64,000 nt of DNA, taken from Oscarella lobularis. Taxonomy: Eukaryota > Porifera > Homoscleromorpha > Homosclerophorida > Oscarellidae. The stretch spans positions 2,232,001 to 2,296,000 of the forward strand of contig NC_089185.1 of NCBI RefSeq assembly GCF_947507565.1, given 5' to 3'. Both the position numbers and the translations under genes were made by a program. A model generated the notes under the pieces. The model saw only the letters and a program-made list of their open reading frames with translations, searched no databases and was not told the DNA's origin. Below, one piece after another: positions 11,853 through 22,857 of the stretch. How positions within the stretch are numbered: position 1 is the first letter of the stretch; every line of letters begins with the position of its first letter.

Positions 11853-13909
11853 AGGTCGGAGACACCCAGAGTAGAGACGGTGGCGGATGAGTATTCGACA
11901 GAATTAAAAGCGGGGAGGAGACAGTCGCTCCGTCGTATTTACGAGTCGTTGGTGGAGTCTTCGGATGGAGAACGTATAATGGCTCTTCTTGAACAGTATC
12001 ATTTTATTTTCGTGCTAAGCGAGGAGGACAGAGGCGAAACGAGTTTAGTTTCGATGTCGCTTGACACAGGCAGTGATGAGCCAATATTTCAGCCGTTGCG
12101 ACGAACCCCCTTTTCAAGTCGCAAGGAAATAGCAAAGCAGATAGAGAAGATGCAACGAGGCGGGATCATCGTGCCGTCTCACAGCCCGTGGTCAAGTCCG
12201 GTTGTACTAGCTGATAAGAAAGATGGTACACTGCGCTTCTGTGTTGACTACAGGATGCTAAACGCGGTAACAAAGCCGGACTGGTTTCCACTTGCACGCC
12301 CAGACGATATCTTTGACAAGATTGGTCAGGCCTGCTATTTTTCAACTTCAGACTTAAAAACGGGTTATTGGCAAATTCGTATGTCTCGGGAGTCGCAGGA
12401 AAAAACGACCTATGCTACGGAACAGAGTTTATTTGAATTCAAGGTAATGCCGTTCGGCTTGAGAAATGCTCCGGCAGTTTTCCAACGATTAATGAAGAAG
12501 GTCTTAGACGGACTGAATGCAGACGGCGATTTCGTTGCCGTGTATTTGGACGACATACGCATATTTTTGGAAACGGTGGAGGAGCATCTGCGTCATCTGG
12601 CCTTAGTGTTCCGTCGCCTAGTGGAAGCTGGATTGCGACTGAATCCAGCCAAATGCTGTTTTCTGCAGAAGGAGGTAGACTATCTTGGTCACACCATTTC
12701 TGCCGGTGGTTTAAGACCGAATCAAAGTTTGGTCGAAGCGGTGGGCAGGTTTGCAGTGCCGCGCACGATAAGGGCACTCTGGCAGTTCTTAGGCCTGACG
12801 TCGTATTATCGGAGGTTTATTCCGCGATATGCTGTACGAGCCGCATCTTTGTACGCGCAACTGAGGAAACGATAACAACTGAACTGGTCAGCGGAGTGTC
12901 AAGCCAATTTTGAGGATTTGAAGCAAAGTCTTGTCACACCTCCCGTATTAGCTTTTCCTTCATTTGATCGTGAGTTCGTCCTGGAGACTGATGCGTGTCA
13001 GTTGGGGGCTGGGAGCTGTATTGGCACAATGTTTGGCGGATAATCAACTGCACCCGGTTGCGTACGCCAGTAGAGTTTTGCGAGGCGCAGAACGTCATTA
13101 TGCCATAACAGAGTTGGAGACGTTGGCGGTGGCGTGGGCCATCAGTCATTTTCGTGCCTACCTTTATGGGAATACCGTTGTTGTCTACACCGATCATTCT
13201 GCTGTAAAGGCCATACTTGAGACCCCTAGTGCTAATGGCAAACACGCGCGATGGTGGCGTAAGGTCTATAAGAGTGGTATCTCTTCGGTGCATGTGAAAT
13301 ACCGACCGGGGAGACAGAACAAAAATGCCGACTGTTTGTCGCGAATACATGAAGTGGATGATCTAGGAACCGCGTCAAGTCAGGTGGCCCATGTTACTCA
13401 GATAACTGGGATTAATTCAATTTGTGAGTTGTTGGAAGCTAGTCCGCAGCTGAGCGAGTCGTTCAGCCTGGCTGAGGAACAACGAGGAGATAGCCGGTTG
13501 AAAAAAATAATCCAGTTCCTGACAGAAGGATCGCTGCCTAATGAGTTGTCGGGAGTGGATCGTGCTAACTTAATTTTGGAGTCTAGTGCGTTTTGCCTAG
13601 ATGGTGGAATTCTCTATCACGTTGATGCAAAAGATAATGATTCAAAGAAGGTCGTTGCTCCAATATCAATACGCCAAATTCTTTTGAATCAGTATCATGG
13701 GGATCGTTTGGAGGGACATTTCTCGGGTGCTCGGTTATGTGCGGTCATAGCGGAGAAATGGTGGTGGAAAGGAATGAGGCAGGATGCAATGAAGCACTTT
13801 GAAAATTGCCCTGCCTGCGTCACAGCTGTTGGACCGCGCCCTAAGAAAACGCGACCAACCTCTGCATCTTATACCTGTCGAACGTCCTTTTCAAATAGTG
13901 GGAGTGGAC
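11853..13909 (+). pseudogene. Reverse transcriptase, RNase H and integrase N-terminus of gypsy element A
   Basis: RT (11853-12875) has the Ty3/gypsy blocks in order: SPWSSPVVLADKKDG, RFCVDYRMLN, FSTSDLKTGYWQIRM, MPFGLRNAPAVFQRLM, the catalytic VYLDDI and FLGLTSYYRRFI. A stop and frameshift near 12875-13010 separate it from RNase H. That domain shows ETDACQLGAG (out of frame), the ELETLAV glutamate, YTDHSAVK and KNADCLSR. The integrase zinc-binding region (HGDRLEGHFSGARL, then CPACV) follows. The core begins with ERPFQIVGVD in a shifted frame, where the first catalytic aspartate lies at the insertion site of the DNA transposon at 13910. The rest of the integrase resumes at 22858. Confidence 0.85.
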
Positions 13910-14272
13910 AGCAGGGGGAATATCGTTGCGCATGCGCCGGTTGCTAAGGAGAAAACTCGGTCCATATCTCAGTTTCCCTTTGACGTTTGATTGTTTTCTT
14001 AGTGTATAGCATCAAAGAAATAATAGAAGCATGTTCTTGGCAAGTATCGTGGCCGGAGGTGGCTGTTTTCGTGTAGGTGATTTTTTCCTCGAGTTCTTTC
14101 TTGGTCTACCGAGCCTAATTATTATTTCACCTTTGGGCCATGTTTTTATGGGTTTGAAAAACAGGTTTACTCAAAAATAATTTGCCGTTGAAACTTTTTT
14201 CCGAATTTTGTTTCGAACTTATATAGCCAATATGAATAACAAGGTATTGCAGAATTAACACGATAATTATTT

Positions 14273-17200
14273 TTACATGTAGTCATGATCAAGACTGATC
14301 AAATGGTCCCTTTGCTTGGCTGATTGAAACTTCGGTTTGGTCGTCCTCGGTGTTAGTCCTGCCAGTTGTGCTTCCAGGTGCAACATAAATTCCTCTGAAG
14401 TATAGTACTCCTCCAGATCGTCGCTAGTCACTTCCTCGTCGTCAGCAGCTTCTTCTTCTACATCTTCAATGATGTCTTTATCATCAGACCCGGTGCTTAT
14501 GCTTATGTTAATTTTTTTGCTTAAGTCTGTTATTGTCTCATACAGCAATGGTTCGCAGTAAATGCATGATTGACGCGAGAGGCATTTCTCGTGGAAAGAA
14601 TGCCCACAAGTAAGGAGCACTGCAGGCGTCTCGTGTAGTTCGGAGCATTTTTCTGAATCACAGATGAAGTCATGTTGAGGAACTTTTGTGCTTGAGAATC
14701 CCAGCGGAAAGGACCTCTGGTCAAGGGTGCACTCATAGGCCTTCAATTGAAATTGCCTGCGCTTGCTCCTTTTTTTAGGAATTTCTCTTGATTCGCCGCA
14801 GTTTTCGTGAATACTTTTGAATTTTTTATCATGTAATCTGCTGCAAGTCCGGCAAGGTGAGACACGTTGCTAGAGGTGTTTTTTCTTGGTCCCTCCTGCA
14901 GGAAATGCGAAGCGAAATCACCTTGGAACTTCTTCCCGCTCAAGACGTTTGCAAATTCGGTGATCTGTTCCGCACTGGACCATGCAGGACACTGCGCTCG
15001 TAAGGGAGAATGAAATGTTTCCACCTTCTTCTCCGTGAAGACGTTGAGGTAACGTGAAAAGGTTGCTTTCCATTGAGGAAGAGCTATCTCGTACTGCAGA
15101 CAGTCGCTGATAGTTGAAAGCATAGCCTTGTTGTAGTTTCGGCGCTGTTGGACGATAAACATGACAGCCAATTGAGCCATCGCCGATTTCCAGAGCTCAT
15201 ACTGACTCCCGCGATGAATGGCGGAGTAAAAGAAAAAGACCAGAAAAAGAATCGTATGTAAGAAGTGCTTCAGCAATAGAAATTCGTAATCTTTACACAT
15301 TCCAAATGACGATAGAACTCCTTCTCGAATGAGTTGCCAGCCTCCAAGGAGTGCAGCCACCATGGCTGACATTCTCTCGTGGCGGGTTTTTTTGGCAAAC
15401 TTTTTCTTTCCCCAAACATCGCTTTGTATACGCCTACAGTAAGTATTTTAATTAATTAATTATTTATTTATAGCAGTTAACTAGTACCTTCAAATATAGG
15501 ATGATACATAACGAACAGATTTTCCATTGAGTTAAGGTAAATATGAAATGGTCCCAAAAGCGGAACGACTGACGGCAGCATCGGATGATTTGGATACTAA
15601 ATTAAGGTAAATTCTAACCTTATTTGAAATAATTATCTTAGAACCTTAGCTATTAATTTTTTCTGAAAGTAAAACGTTGGATAGTCGCCAAGTGATGGAA
15701 GTAGGTACCCTTCAGTGTACCTGAAGAGTTCATTTAGCAAAAATGTAATTAATTTAATGTCTAACCTTGATAGTGCAGGATGGCTTTTAATGATGCCATC
15801 AAAAACAGCTTTATAATTTTTTTTCGTTTTTTAAGTTTTGATGGGTTTCGCTGACGAACCTGCAGGTTTTTAGCTGATCGAGTTCCCTTTGGCTAGGTAA
15901 AGTGTAGCATCTATTTGCAAAATATTATTTATTGATTTATTTATTTCCTTCAGCATGGATCTTGCCTTAAGTGAATCAATGATTTTTGCACGTTCGTGAG
16001 CGTCATTTGAGAAAATTCTGCCGGCAGCGCTTCCATCCTTGTCTGATGAAGATTTTCCGAAACAGATTTGGAGACCCATTCCTTCAAAAGCCCTATATTT
16101 ATTGACCCTTTGCAGGCATCATTCCTTGGCCAGTAGTGAACAGGATTTCCTGACTGAGGCTGCGGTAGGCTCTCGATTTCATTTGGAACGTCTATTATGC
16201 AGGTGGCCATATGGATTGCGGTCGACGTTTCACTAGACGTTGGCCTCATTATTGTATGGACTGAATGGAAGTCGTCGATGGTGAGCAGCATAATTCTTTT
16301 CTGGCTTGCAGCAGTGTCGATAAATGTATTTCCCAGAGGCCTGTTGTCATGAGCCATTTCTTTTCGAAATTTTCGAATCGTCTTCGGATGCCCACAGATG
16401 CCGACGGCTCGTCCGCATTCCGAGGCAGCATCGGAACAACCGCTAAGGGATAAATGTAACCCCACGTCGCTTACAAATGCCGTTATTTGCTAAAACGCAA
16501 ATATTTTGTATAGAATGAATTAAATAATTTACCTGGTCTTTTAGATAGGCAAGTCTGTACAAGTCTGCCACCGCCCTTTGTCGTCTCAGAAAAATTCTTT
16601 TGTCTTGTTCGAGGGTGTTAGAGTATTCACTGCTAATGATGTCTTCGATCATATTAAATAGTCCAGGCGCATGTTTATCACAAAAGGTTTTCATATCTTC
16701 AGCGTCGTAAAGCTTTTTCGCTTGTAGAGAATGTGGTGATCGTGAAGAGCTTTTTGAAAAGACCGGAGCAATGAAGGAAAATCTAGTGATTATTAAATAT
16801 TTTGAATGTATTTATTTATTTGTTTATTTATTTATTTACCAAGACGGCGACGAAGTTCAGCGTTCTCGGCTTCTTTGGCTGCTAGCTGCCTTTGAGACTC
16901 TGCTAGCTCCACTCTCATTCGTTCGAGATCATTAGCAGCCCTGGTTCGTGGAAGCGGGAGGTGCGTTCGTGCGGCCGTGGGCGTAGGCTAAATATAATAT
17001 TAATTCACTCTAGTACACGTACGTTTACGCACCAACCTCCACTTCTGCAACGGCAACAGCAACTCGTTTTGGCGGCGCCTGGTAGCGGGGATGCTCAGTG
17101 ACGCGCTGTGAGCTGTCCATGACAGATCGATGGTATCTGCAAACGTACGCTGCTACGCTGTTCGATATATCGTCGAGTGGTTTCAATAGACGATCGGGAC

Positions 17201-17430
17201 AGGGACGAAGAACGTCTGAACAGCGCTCGCGATCGAAGACGAACGCACAGCGGTAGCATTCGTCGAGCATTCGACGAGAATGTGCGAAGCAGAGGTGAAC
17301 TTCGTCGGGAAATCCCCGTTCTCTGGCGTCGCGTGCTGTGTACAGGGAAACGTTACCGGATCAGGCCGATTCGGTCGCTCTTCGTGATCGAGTAAGGGAT
17401 CCGGAATCGAAATAACACGTGGAAGATTCA
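14273..17430 (-). pseudogene. Putative transposase of the AGCAGGG family, copy 1
   Basis: Minus-strand pieces match the nine-exon gene of copy 2 (33521-36796) in order. These are a Cys/His-rich exon (17270-17037), a 49-nt intron, a coiled-coil exon (about 16987-16840), LYRLAYLKDQ (about 16550), and GLHLSLSGCSDAASECG through DDFHSVHTIMRPTSSETSTA (16465-15950). Then come a LGPFHIYLNSMENLF exon (about 15590-15480), GGWQLIREGVLSSFGMCKDYEF (15372 on) and the C-terminal RING-like cluster (CGHSFHEKCL...CIYC). Frameshifts occur near 16700, 15810 and 15380 (one base missing before RERMSAMV), and one intron appears to start with GC rather than GT. It is therefore a pseudogene. Function is inferred only from position between the TIRs. 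Confidence 0.8.
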
Positions 17431-17983
17431 CTCATTGCTTGCGAACGCAGGACAGCGAAGGACAGGGAAATCGGAGAGAAAGAAGGCGTGAATGGCGGGT
17501 TCAGCTGGAATCAGCTGGAAAGCGCGGCTAAGAAGAACGTTTTCGCGGACTTATTTTACGGTATTTCCAAGTTTTTTGATATACAGATCTTTTCTCGTAG
17601 GTCAAGAAGTGGCAAAGTGTCCATTCCGCGCGAGATCGACATGATTAGGGAAAGTCGATAATCGGACTTGCAGCTTCGCGAGCGATTCTAGAAAATTCGT
17701 GTCTCTCGATTTTTTTTCGTCGAGGTCAAAATGAAAGAGGAAATAACGCTCTATGAGTTAGGCTCGCTCATAGCCTTTGCCAGAGCTTCGCCAGCTTGGC
17801 GCAGCCCTTTTTAGTAAAATTACACTTGTGTGAAGTCTAACCCCCACCCAGTTAGACGCGGTTGATATCCGGGCTATCGGGGGGGAAAATAGATAAGGCG
17901 CGCGCTGGCAGCGTAGGAGTCAGTCGTCAGGCTGCCAGCGCGCGAACATCATCACTACTCAACTTTCTTTTGCAACTCTCTCG

Positions 17984-19631
17984 ATGGAACAGCAAACGCG
18001 GACGACAACAGGAGCGGGAATGCTCACGCGCAGTCAGACACGGACAACGCCGTTGGCCCCGGCCGCCTCGGCTGGTACGTCGACGCCGCTTTCGGCCGCG
18101 CCCGTGGCCGCTGCCACGTCCTCTCCGCTGACGTCGAGCTTACCCGTTCCCACGCTACAGTCGGCCTCGACGACACCGACGACGGGAGTGTTGGGATCGC
18201 AGCCCCAACAATCGGACATCCTGCTGCAGACAGCCGACGGCCGTCGCGTTTCGTTACGCGCGTTCGTGCAGTCAGTGGTGGCGGAAAACACGTCGACGCG
18301 CGCAGGTAGGCAGGGGTTGGTTTAGCAGTTGCGACGGCGTTGCCGATTGCACTCCGTATCGGGGTCCCAGTTTGGGCGCGTTGGCGCTCGGCCAGGGAAA
18401 GCCAGCGGTTGGCGCCCAAACGTCCCATCTTGGCGGGAACAGTGGCGCGCGCGCGGGAGGGGTGATAGGCGGGGCTCAGCCTGGCGTACTTCCTACAGGT
18501 GGCATGGGAAGAGGCGGGCTGGGAAGTCTGCCCTCGGCGAGTCTGTTATCAGCGTTGGGCCGAACACAGACGGCGGCGGCAGGCTCTCGACCAGGCGTGA
18601 GGGGAGCGTCCCAGTTCCCGCTAAGGGGCGGGTTCACGTTTGGGTCTGGCCTACGCCCTCAGGGCGAGAGCGCGGTGCGTTTTGCGTCGGCGTCGGGATC
18701 GACACCGAGCGGCGCGGCGGTGGTGCAGCCGCCGCCACCCGGAGTGCCGGGTGCGGGCGTTGGTCTGTCAGCGACGGGGCCTCAACCAGGGCTGGGCGCG
18801 GGTCACGATGCACCCGGAGGCGGGACGGCGTCGGCGCAATGGACGCTTCCGGCGTGGACCCCACCTCCCGGATGGATGGATATGGCTCCGGCGGCAAAAA
18901 AGGCTCGCTCGGCCCCCTTCTTCATGGGAGAGGCTCTCCCGCTGGTGCCGGGAAGGGCGGTCGACAAAATTCTGTCCGGAGAATATATCGATTTCTCGAA
19001 GTTGCTCCCGGACAATATTGAGCTAATGCGCAGGGATGGCGAGAGGGACATAGCGGCGGGGTGGCAGTCAGTGCGCTCGCCGATACGGCGGCTGACGTCC
19101 CTACTGTCCTTGGTTCAGGCATATGCCGCTTTCGCAGCGGTCGTGCTCTCGCACCAGCCAGATCGCTCCACAGAGCTGATGGCATACCTGCGCGTGCTGG
19201 TGCGGGAGGCGCAGCGGTGCGGCGGAACGGGCTGGAGAGCATACGACCAGCAATTCCGCATGCAGGCCGGGGCATACCCGTCAAACGCCTGGACGTCACT
19301 CCAGACAGCGATATGCGGCGGCACTTTCTGGTCGACAAAGCACGCCGGGGCAAAGACCCCGGTAGTATGTGACCATTGCCTTGAGGCCGATCACGCAACA
19401 GAGGAGTGCGCGCTGGCCCCGGCAGCGGATGTGGTTTATCGCCCGTCGAAAGCGAAACCACTTAAGACGAAAAAGTCACCAGCCGCAAAGTTTTGCCGAC
19501 AGTTTAATTTTGGCAAAGAGGGTTGCAGCTACGGGGCTGACTGTGTGTTTGCACAAGTTTGTGCAAAGTGCGGCGCCGAGGGGCACAAATCCGGAGCGTG
19601 CAAGCTGCCCGCAGCGGCGCATGGGCAGTAG
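17984..19631 (+). pseudogene. DIRS Gag-like protein, one frameshift
   Basis: The first part (17984-18325) begins MEQQTRTTTGAGMLTRSQ and is low-complexity (S/T/P/A). The second part (18372-19631) is in another frame and is rich in G, P and A before a folded region (DKILSGEYIDFSKLLPDNIE, then LVQAYAAFAAVVLSHQPDR). It ends with a Cys/His cluster (FCRQFNFGKEGCSYGADC, then CAKCGAEGHKSGAC). That last cluster is typical of DIRS Gag proteins from animals and probably binds nucleic acid. The frame change between the two parts lies at about 18326-18371. It could be a real frameshift, a short intron or an indel error. Confidence 0.7.
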
Positions 19632-19822
19632 CAAGCTGGCAAGAGGAAGGCACGTTCTGCTTTGGATTACGGACATTAGATAATGGCGCTGTGTTGCGCG
19701 AACGGTTTTCGAGCGTTTGCTTTGTTTTCGGGGTATGGCATGGGGCGGGGTCCGTTAAGCCGTCTGTTGTGTTTTGCTGCGGTTCGGACTTGTTAGTATA
19801 ACAACCAGTTGGTACGCGCGTG

Positions 19823-21661
19823 ATGGGCATGTCTCTCGTAGATGCGTGTGGCTTGGTCAACGAGCGCCACGTTTTACTGCCTCGGTTGCGATCCCTTGAA
19901 ACGGCGGACGCATCGGGGTCCCAGGCGCTCCCCGAGTGGGACGGGGCGTCGTCCTCGCCGGTGCGAGTGGAAGCATGGCGGACAGCGCTGGCGAAGCACC
20001 CCGATCGGGCGTTCGCGCAGTTCATCGTAGCGGGCCTGACAGAAGGTTTCCGGATCGGGCACGGGGTCTCGCACGTGTGCAAGAGAGGACCGCCTCGCAA
20101 CATGAGGTCGGCTGGGGAGCACCCTGACGTGGTGCAGCGTTACCTAGACGAGGAGCGGGCATCGGGCGCCCTACGCGGTCCAGTGCAGCACCCCGAGGCC
20201 GTTCATGTAAGCCCGTTTGGCGTCATCCCTAAATCAGGCCCACAGGGCAGGTGGAGACTGATTGTGAACCTGTCTTCGCCGATAGGCGGGAGTGTTAACG
20301 ACGGCATTTCCCCAGCAGCCTGCTCGGTGGAATACGTGCGCCTGGACGAGGCCGTTCGCCGATGCGCGCGGCTGGGCAAGGGGACATCGCTGGTCAAAGT
20401 TGACATCAAAAGCGCGTACCGTATCGTGCCGGTCCATCCGGACGATCGGCATTTACTTTGTGTAGCATGGAGGGGTGACGTGTTTGTGGACACGGCACTG
20501 CCGTTTGGCCTTCGCTCGGCCCCGGTGATCTTTTCGGCGGTGGCCGATGCACTGCTGTGGATAATGTTGGACCGGGGCATCCAGGACGGAGTCCATTACC
20601 TCGACGATTACTTACTTCTGGGCTCCCCGGCAACGGCGGCGGGCGAGCGCAATCGCAGGATCGCGCTGGAGACCTGCGCGGAGCTAGGGGTACCCGTGGC
20701 AGTGCAGAAACTGGAGGGCCGGAGTACATGCGTAGTCTTTCTCGGTTTGAAGTTGGATACCGAGAAGCAGGAGGTTCGATTGCCGGCCGAAAAGCTTGAC
20801 AGAGTGCGGGGGTTGATCCGCCTGTGGCAGGCGCGTAAAAAATGCTCTAAGAGGGACCTACTCTCGCTGGTGGGTCTACTACACCACGCCGCGACGGCGA
20901 TCCCGGCAGGGCGGTCATTCGTCCGGCGTCTGATCGACCTGTCCATGGTACGGCCGGCGATGCACCACGTCATTCGTCTGAATGCGGAGGCAAGAGCGGA
21001 TTTGTTCTGGTGGTCGACGTTCCCAGAGCGTTGGAACGGACGTGGATTCTTCGCTTGTATTGCGGCAACTCCGTCGGTGGTGGTACAGACCGATGCCACG
21101 GGTCTATGGGGCTGCGGGGCAATCGCGGGAAGCGTCTGGTTCAGCCACCAATGGTCGCCAAGCTGGCGCTCGGAAAAGATCGCGGCGAAGGAATTGGCGA
21201 AGGTGGTGGTGGCTGCAGCGGTGTGGGGCCGCGACTGGACGGGCTCGTCTGTGCTCATAGAGTCCGATAATTCGACCGTGGTGGCGGCAGTCAACTCGGG
21301 TTCAAGCCGGGACGCGTCGCTGATGCCGTTGTTGCGGTCGTTGCAGTTTGTGAAGGCAATGTTTGCCTTCTCACTGCGGGCGCGACACATACCTGGCGCG
21401 CTGAATGTTGTGGCGGACGGCTTGTCAAGAAACCGACCGCTGGCTGATATACGTAGGCTTTCCCCGCAGATGGCGTCCGCGATGTCGTCGGTGCCGGCGG
21501 AGATCTGGGAATTGCTGGAGCCCGGCCGGGTCAACTGGTTGTCTCAGGGCTGGAGAGCGCAGTTTCTGGCTACGCTGCGCTGGGCATCGCCGACTCCACT
21601 CGCCGGGCATATCGCGCCGGGCAAAACCAGTTCGCCCGTTTCTGCCGGCATCTGGGAGTGA
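19823..21661 (+). CDS. DIRS reverse transcriptase-RNase H
   Basis: An intact frame of about 612 residues. RT blocks are visible as VSPFGVIPKSGPQGRWRLIV, SLVKVDIKSAYRIVPVHPDD, ALPFGLRSAPVIFSAVADAL and the catalytic HYLDDYLLLG (about residue 255). Then come FLGLKLD and the LLSLVGLLHHAA thumb. RNase H follows with QTDATGLWGCG, the AKELAKVVVAA glutamate region, IESDNSTVVAAVN, and the C-terminal HIPGALNVVADGLSR. The start chosen is the ATG at 19823, two bases after an in-phase GTG. The gene ends overlapping the recombinase start by four bases, as is usual in compact retroelements. It probably copies the element RNA to DNA. Nothing in this frame looks inactivated. Confidence 0.9.
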   Translation: MGMSLVDACGLVNERHVLLPRLRSLETADASGSQALPEWDGASSSPVRVEAWRTALAKHPDRAFAQFIVAGLTEGFRIGHGVSHVCKRGPPRNMRSAGEHPDVVQRYLDEERASGALRGPVQHPEAVHVSPFGVIPKSGPQGRWRLIVNLSSPIGGSVNDGISPAACSVEYVRLDEAVRRCARLGKGTSLVKVDIKSAYRIVPVHPDDRHLLCVAWRGDVFVDTALPFGLRSAPVIFSAVADALLWIMLDRGIQDGVHYLDDYLLLGSPATAAGERNRRIALETCAELGVPVAVQKLEGRSTCVVFLGLKLDTEKQEVRLPAEKLDRVRGLIRLWQARKKCSKRDLLSLVGLLHHAATAIPAGRSFVRRLIDLSMVRPAMHHVIRLNAEARADLFWWSTFPERWNGRGFFACIAATPSVVVQTDATGLWGCGAIAGSVWFSHQWSPSWRSEKIAAKELAKVVVAAAVWGRDWTGSSVLIESDNSTVVAAVNSGSSRDASLMPLLRSLQFVKAMFAFSLRARHIPGALNVVADGLSRNRPLADIRRLSPQMASAMSSVPAEIWELLEPGRVNWLSQGWRAQFLATLRWASPTPLAGHIAPGKTSSPVSAGIWE

Positions 21662-22497
21662 CGCCGGTGCCAGCCTCCGAACACTTACTGTCATTATTTT
21701 GCGCGTCTCTGGCGAACGAGGAAAAATCTTATAGTACGATTAAATCCTACCTGGCGGGGGTTCGGCACTGGCATGTGGTCTGCGGGTCGGGGGACCCGCT
21801 CTCTGTAGCACATCCGCAACTGGACTTGGTCTTGCGGAGAATAAAACGGCGCCAGGGCAGTCCGGCTCCGGACCGCCGTCTCCCAATCACGCAGGAGATT
21901 CTGCGCCTACTGCGGGCGGTGTGGGAGAGATCAGGCGACGCATGGGACGCCCAAATGCTGTGGGCGGCGAGCTGCTGTGGCTTCTTTGGCTTCATGAGGT
22001 CGGGCGAGTTTACGGTGGACGGCGAGTTCGACCCGTCGCGTCATCTCTCGCCGGCTGATATTTTGGTAGATTCCTAGAGTTCCCCTTCGTGGGTATGCGT
22101 TCACCTAAAACAATCGAAGACGGACCCATTCCGGCGAGGGGTGGACGTGTACTTGGGGCGCACGGACTCGGACCTATGCCCGGTGGGAGCACTACTGGCG
22201 TACCTGGTGAGTCGCGGCTGGGAGTCGGGCTCCCTATTTCGTCATCGCAATGGGCGTCCACTGTCGAGGACGACGTCGGTCCTACGCATTCGCCAGGCGC
22301 TGACATCGCAAGGAGTGCAGGCGGGATCCTTCTCGGGTCACAGCTTTCGGATTGGGGCGGCGTCAACAGCAGCAGCGCGCCGTCTGGAGAATTCGACGAT
22401 CCGAACGCTGGGGAGATGGAAGAGCGACGCGTACCAGCGGTACATCCGGCTCCGCCCAGAAGAGATCGCGGCGTTTAGCCGGAATTTATGCGCGTAA
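21658..22497 (+). pseudogene. DIRS tyrosine recombinase with one in-frame TAG
   Basis: The frame begins MTPVPASEHLLSLFCASLAN and has the SAM-like N-terminal domain (SYSTIKSYLAGVRHWHV). The catalytic domain contains FMRSGEF (first arginine), HLKQSKTDPF (lysine), SGHSFRIGAAS (H-x-x-R) and a C-terminal YQRYIRL tyrosine. This is the R-K-H-R-Y set of tyrosine recombinases used by DIRS elements for integration. A single in-frame TAG at 22075-22077 separates the first arginine from the lysine. With that stop the enzyme is truncated, although all catalytic residues are otherwise present. It may be a recent point mutation. Confidence 0.85.
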
Positions 22498-22857
22498 CTC
22501 GGACGATTCGGGCGGTCTGAGAGGTTTCGTTGTGTCACGATCGCGTGTTATTGTTTTGCGGTTTCTCTGGTATGTGGGCAAGGGCCCGGATTTGGTGATC
22601 GCGTACTACACTGATCTTAGTGGGGTGGTCTGGGGGCGTCGGTCACGGCGCATAGCCCCGCGCCCAACTTGTGTCTGGGGTGTTAGTTCGGCGACGCCTA
22701 ACTTACAGGTGACCACGCCCACGGCGGGTACGCAGCCGGACACCTCCGGGCACCTACCAAACCTTTGCAGGGCAAGGGTGTAGATATATACGGGTGGGAT
22801 AGGTGGATGTCAATGCAATACATATTCTCGCGCATGTGCAACAATATTCCCCCTGCT

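Larger units (their letters stand above)
17840..22800 (+). mobile_element. DIRS-type tyrosine-recombinase retrotransposon
   Basis: Three plus-strand frames give Gag, RT-RNase H and a tyrosine recombinase in the DIRS order, with no DDE integrase. The segment is markedly more GC-rich than the DNA on either side. Comparison with copy 2 of the host transposon suggests that the DIRS left end lies shortly after the GCGCAGCCCTTTTTA match (about 17820-17850). The right end lies before the TIR region at about 22800-22830. The split or inverted terminal repeats expected for this group could not be resolved by eye, so the ends are approximate. Tyrosine-recombinase elements make no target duplication, and none was seen. 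Confidence 0.85.
13910..22857 (-). mobile_element. Unclassified DNA transposon (AGCAGGG family), copy 1, decayed
   Basis: Inverted ends AGCAGGGGGAATATCGTTGC (left, 13910 on) and its near-complement (right, ending 22857) continue into the palindrome GCGCATGCGC. The 9-bp target duplication is GGAGTGGAC (13901-13909) and GGAGTAGAC (22858-22866), one mismatch, lying on the G-V-D codons of the gypsy A integrase. The left TIR resembles that of copy 2 at 33108, including GGTTGCTAGGGAG-like sequence just inside. The minus-strand gene (14273-17430) is homologous to that of copy 2. About 5 kb of the span is a DIRS element inserted upstream of the gene, so the element itself was about 4 kb, the same as copy 2. 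Confidence 0.9.

Noticed and set aside
18024-18428. Minus-strand and alternative frames across the DIRS region as genes
   Set aside because: The high GC content suppresses stop codons and creates long shadow frames opposite the real Gag, RT and recombinase genes.
20608-21534. 308-codon minus-strand frame opposite the DIRS RT-RNase H
   Set aside because: It is a shadow of the intact RT-RNase H frame and has no motif of its own.
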